Assembly (NCBI GenBank): GCA_027658995.1 | Contig: JAQDQK010000002.1 | Location: 248,001-312,000 of the forward strand | Direction: 5' to 3' | From: Propionibacteriaceae bacterium AM104-82 | GTDB lineage: Bacteria > Actinomycetota > Actinomycetes > Propionibacteriales > Propionibacteriaceae | Length of the DNA stretch: 64,000 nt | Shown: one piece after another, positions 62,435-64,000 of the stretch | Layout of the letters: the number at the start of each line of letters is the position of its first letter | Position numbering within the stretch: position 1 is the first letter of the stretch | Notes under the pieces: model-generated | Seen by the model: the letters and a program-made list of their open reading frames with translations, nothing else | The model's database searches: none | What the model was told of the DNA's origin: nothing | Position numbers and translations under genes: made by a program

Positions 62435-63433
62435 ATGGCCCACATGCGTCCGATGCTCGCGACCCCTACCCCCACGCCGGGTGTTCCACCGGTGGGCGAC
62501 GGCTGGGTCCATGAGGTGAAGTGGGACGGGGTCCGCGCGATCGCCGAGACCCGCGGCGGCAGACTGCACCTCTACAACCGCACTGAGGGCGAGATCACGC
62601 CCGCCTACCCGGAGATCGTGGCGGGCGCCGTCGGACTCCCCGACGGGCTGATCCTCGACGGGGAGATCATCGCGATCGACCCGATCGCCGGCGTCCCGAC
62701 GCTGCAGGGGATCGCCCCGCGCATCCACGTCCGCGACGAGGACCGCGCGGCACGGATGGCGGCCGAGCGGCCCGCGACGTTCATGGTCTTCGACCTGATG
62801 CGCCTCGACGGCCACGACCTGACACGCCAACCGCTCACCGAGCGCCGCCACCTGCTGGAGCGACTCGACCTGGACCGGCCGGCCTGGCAGTTGTCGCAGA
62901 CCTACGACGACGCGGACGTCATCTCGGCCTTCACCCGCGAGGCGGGACTCGAGGGCGTGATGAGCAAGCGGTTGACGTCGGCCTACCAGCCGGGGGCCCG
63001 CAGCATCGACTGGGTCAAGACCCCGCACCGCACCGAACTGGTCGCGGTGATCGGAGGCTGGGTGCCCGAGACCGGCGACGACCGGAAACTCGGCTCGGTG
63101 TGGGTCGGCCACGCCACCGACGAGGCCACCTTCGACGCGTCGCCGGTGCTCTACCCCCTCGGCCGGGTCGGCTCGGGGCTCAGCCACTCCGAGCGGGACA
63201 TGCTGCTCGCGGTGCTGCGCGACATCGAGCGGGACAAGGCGCCCTTCGACCCGTTCCCGACGGGCTCCGAGTTGCGGCGCACGAGGTGGGTCGAGCCGAT
63301 GATCTGCGTGCAGATCCGCTACCTGTCTATCTCCAACTCGGGTCTGATGCGCCAACCGGTGCTGCGGGCTCTTCGTCCCGATGTCGCGCCGGTCGACGCG
63401 GCGACCGCTCCCCTGCTCACCCAGGACCATTAG
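62435..63433 (+). CDS. ATP-dependent DNA ligase (LigC/LigD ligase-domain type)
   Basis: The 332-residue protein starts MAHMRPMLATP and has the nucleotidyltransferase lysine motif EVKWDGVRAIA (Lys29), motif III-like GLILDGEIIAID, motif IV EGVMSKRLTSAYQPG and motif V SIDWVKTPH. An OB-fold follows. The size and motifs match stand-alone LigC-type ligases related to the LigD ligase domain used in end joining. No Ku or polymerase/nuclease domain is encoded here. GAGG four bases before the ATG at 62435 supports this start; ATG 62444 is an alternative. Confidence 0.9.
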   Translation: MAHMRPMLATPTPTPGVPPVGDGWVHEVKWDGVRAIAETRGGRLHLYNRTEGEITPAYPEIVAGAVGLPDGLILDGEIIAIDPIAGVPTLQGIAPRIHVRDEDRAARMAAERPATFMVFDLMRLDGHDLTRQPLTERRHLLERLDLDRPAWQLSQTYDDADVISAFTREAGLEGVMSKRLTSAYQPGARSIDWVKTPHRTELVAVIGGWVPETGDDRKLGSVWVGHATDEATFDASPVLYPLGRVGSGLSHSERDMLLAVLRDIERDKAPFDPFPTGSELRRTRWVEPMICVQIRYLSISNSGLMRQPVLRALRPDVAPVDAATAPLLTQDH

Positions 63434-63442
63434 GCTCGGCCC

Positions 63443-63982
63443 ATGACGGCACCGATCCCCCCAGCCACGCCTGAGCCCGACGCGAAGGACTGGACCTGGA
63501 CGACCAGCCAACCCTGTGCCGACTGCGGGTTCGACCCGGGCGCAGAGACCCCCGCGGCCTTCCCCGCTCGGATCGAGGACCTGGCCTCGCGGGTCGTGGT
63601 CGCCCTGGATCGCCCGGATGCCGCGGATCGCCCGGAGCCGACGACGTGGTCACCGATCGAGTACGCGCACCACCTGGCGGATGTCTGCGAGGTGATGGCG
63701 CTGCGCCTCGACGCGATGCTCGAGACCGACGGCGTGGCGTTCGAGTCGTGGGACGGCGACGCGGCGGCCGTGGAGGGCGAGTACTGGAGGGCGTCGTCGC
63801 ACGTCACGTCGATCCTGCTGCGGGAGCGCGCCGAGGGTGCCGCCAACTCCTTCGCGGCCGTCGAACCGGACCAGTGGTCACGGACGGGGGTCCGCTCCGA
63901 CGGCGTCGAGTTCACGGCCGAGTCGCTCGGCCTGTACCTGCTGCACGAGTTGCAGCATCACGCGCACGACGTCGGCGCCTGA
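63443..63982 (+). CDS. DinB-superfamily protein with N-terminal CxxC
   Basis: The 179-residue protein begins with a short linker and WTWTTSQPCADCGFDPG, where a CxxCG could bind metal, followed by a DinB-like four-helix bundle. Histidines in YAHHLADVCEVM and LLHELQHHAHDV are the probable metal triad. Function unknown; the DinB fold includes thiol-dependent S-transferases. It follows the ligase gene by nine bases and may be cotranscribed. Confidence 0.75.
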   Translation: MTAPIPPATPEPDAKDWTWTTSQPCADCGFDPGAETPAAFPARIEDLASRVVVALDRPDAADRPEPTTWSPIEYAHHLADVCEVMALRLDAMLETDGVAFESWDGDAAAVEGEYWRASSHVTSILLRERAEGAANSFAAVEPDQWSRTGVRSDGVEFTAESLGLYLLHELQHHAHDVGA

Positions 63983-64000
63983 CGACCGACGATTCAGGGG

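Overview
The window is about 64 kb of very GC-rich, densely coding chromosome from an actinobacterium. A GTP-dependent PEP carboxykinase, a succinyl-CoA:acetate/propionate-type CoA-transferase, cobalamin genes (cobU, cobS), a DtxR/IdeR-type iron box and the recR-ybaB-dnaX-ffs block all fit a member of the Propionibacteriaceae (Tessaracoccus-like). The taxon is inferred from gene content only. I see no phage, insertion sequence, CRISPR array or replication origin.

Layout. 1-9.2 kb: a broken DNA topoisomerase IB gene at the window edge, a pyrimidine-dimer glycosylase, a lipoprotein, pckG, a membrane-anchored glutaredoxin, an MFS plus amidohydrolase pair, and an MFS drug exporter divergent from its likely MarR regulator. 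9.2-17.2 kb: a Gfo/Idh/MocA oxidoreductase, a P2-type cation ATPase divergent from a second MarR regulator, and a three-gene DrrAB-like ABC exporter. 17.3-23.1 kb: an aminoglycoside-kinase-like gene, recR, ybaB, dnaX, the small SRP RNA, an asparaginase and tRNA-Ser(GGA). 23.4-28.7 kb: a NarL-type two-component system divergent from an ABC/FtsX transporter across an 18-bp perfect palindrome, then an iron-box-controlled siderophore-interacting protein coupled to a 2H phosphoesterase. 28.9-38.2 kb: methyltransferases, cobS-cobU, an HtrA protease, serB, two paralogous membrane proteins, a histidine phosphatase and the CoA-transferase. 38.4-43.2 kb: MarC, L-2-hydroxyglutarate oxidase, and a divergent 945-residue FAD/FeS 2-hydroxyacid (D-lactate-type) dehydrogenase behind an LldR/PdhR-like operator. 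43.5-49.3 kb: a sugar ABC importer, a cytoplasmic GH5 glycosidase and a ROK regulator. 49.3-56.8 kb: a nitrilase-family amidase, an aminotransferase, an SPFH plus ribbon-helix-helix pair under a 29-bp palindrome, a small alarmone synthetase, a WYL regulator with a DinB-like neighbour, an M20 peptidase and mgsA. 56.9-62.3 kb: a second sugar ABC importer headed by a ROK-repressor/Gfo-Idh-MocA fusion. The window ends with an ATP-dependent DNA ligase and a DinB-like protein.

How it fits together. The metabolism is that of a sugar-fermenting heterotroph. Two carbohydrate importers, each with its own ROK-type regulator and neither with its own ATPase, feed glycolysis. Methylglyoxal synthase, PEP carboxykinase, 2-hydroxyacid dehydrogenases and the CoA-transferase handle overflow and organic acids. 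The most unusual items are a family of exactly 80-bp imperfect palindromes (four full copies and one fragment, all intergenic) and the 759-residue ROK-oxidoreductase fusion, which sits next to its own 17-bp perfect palindrome.
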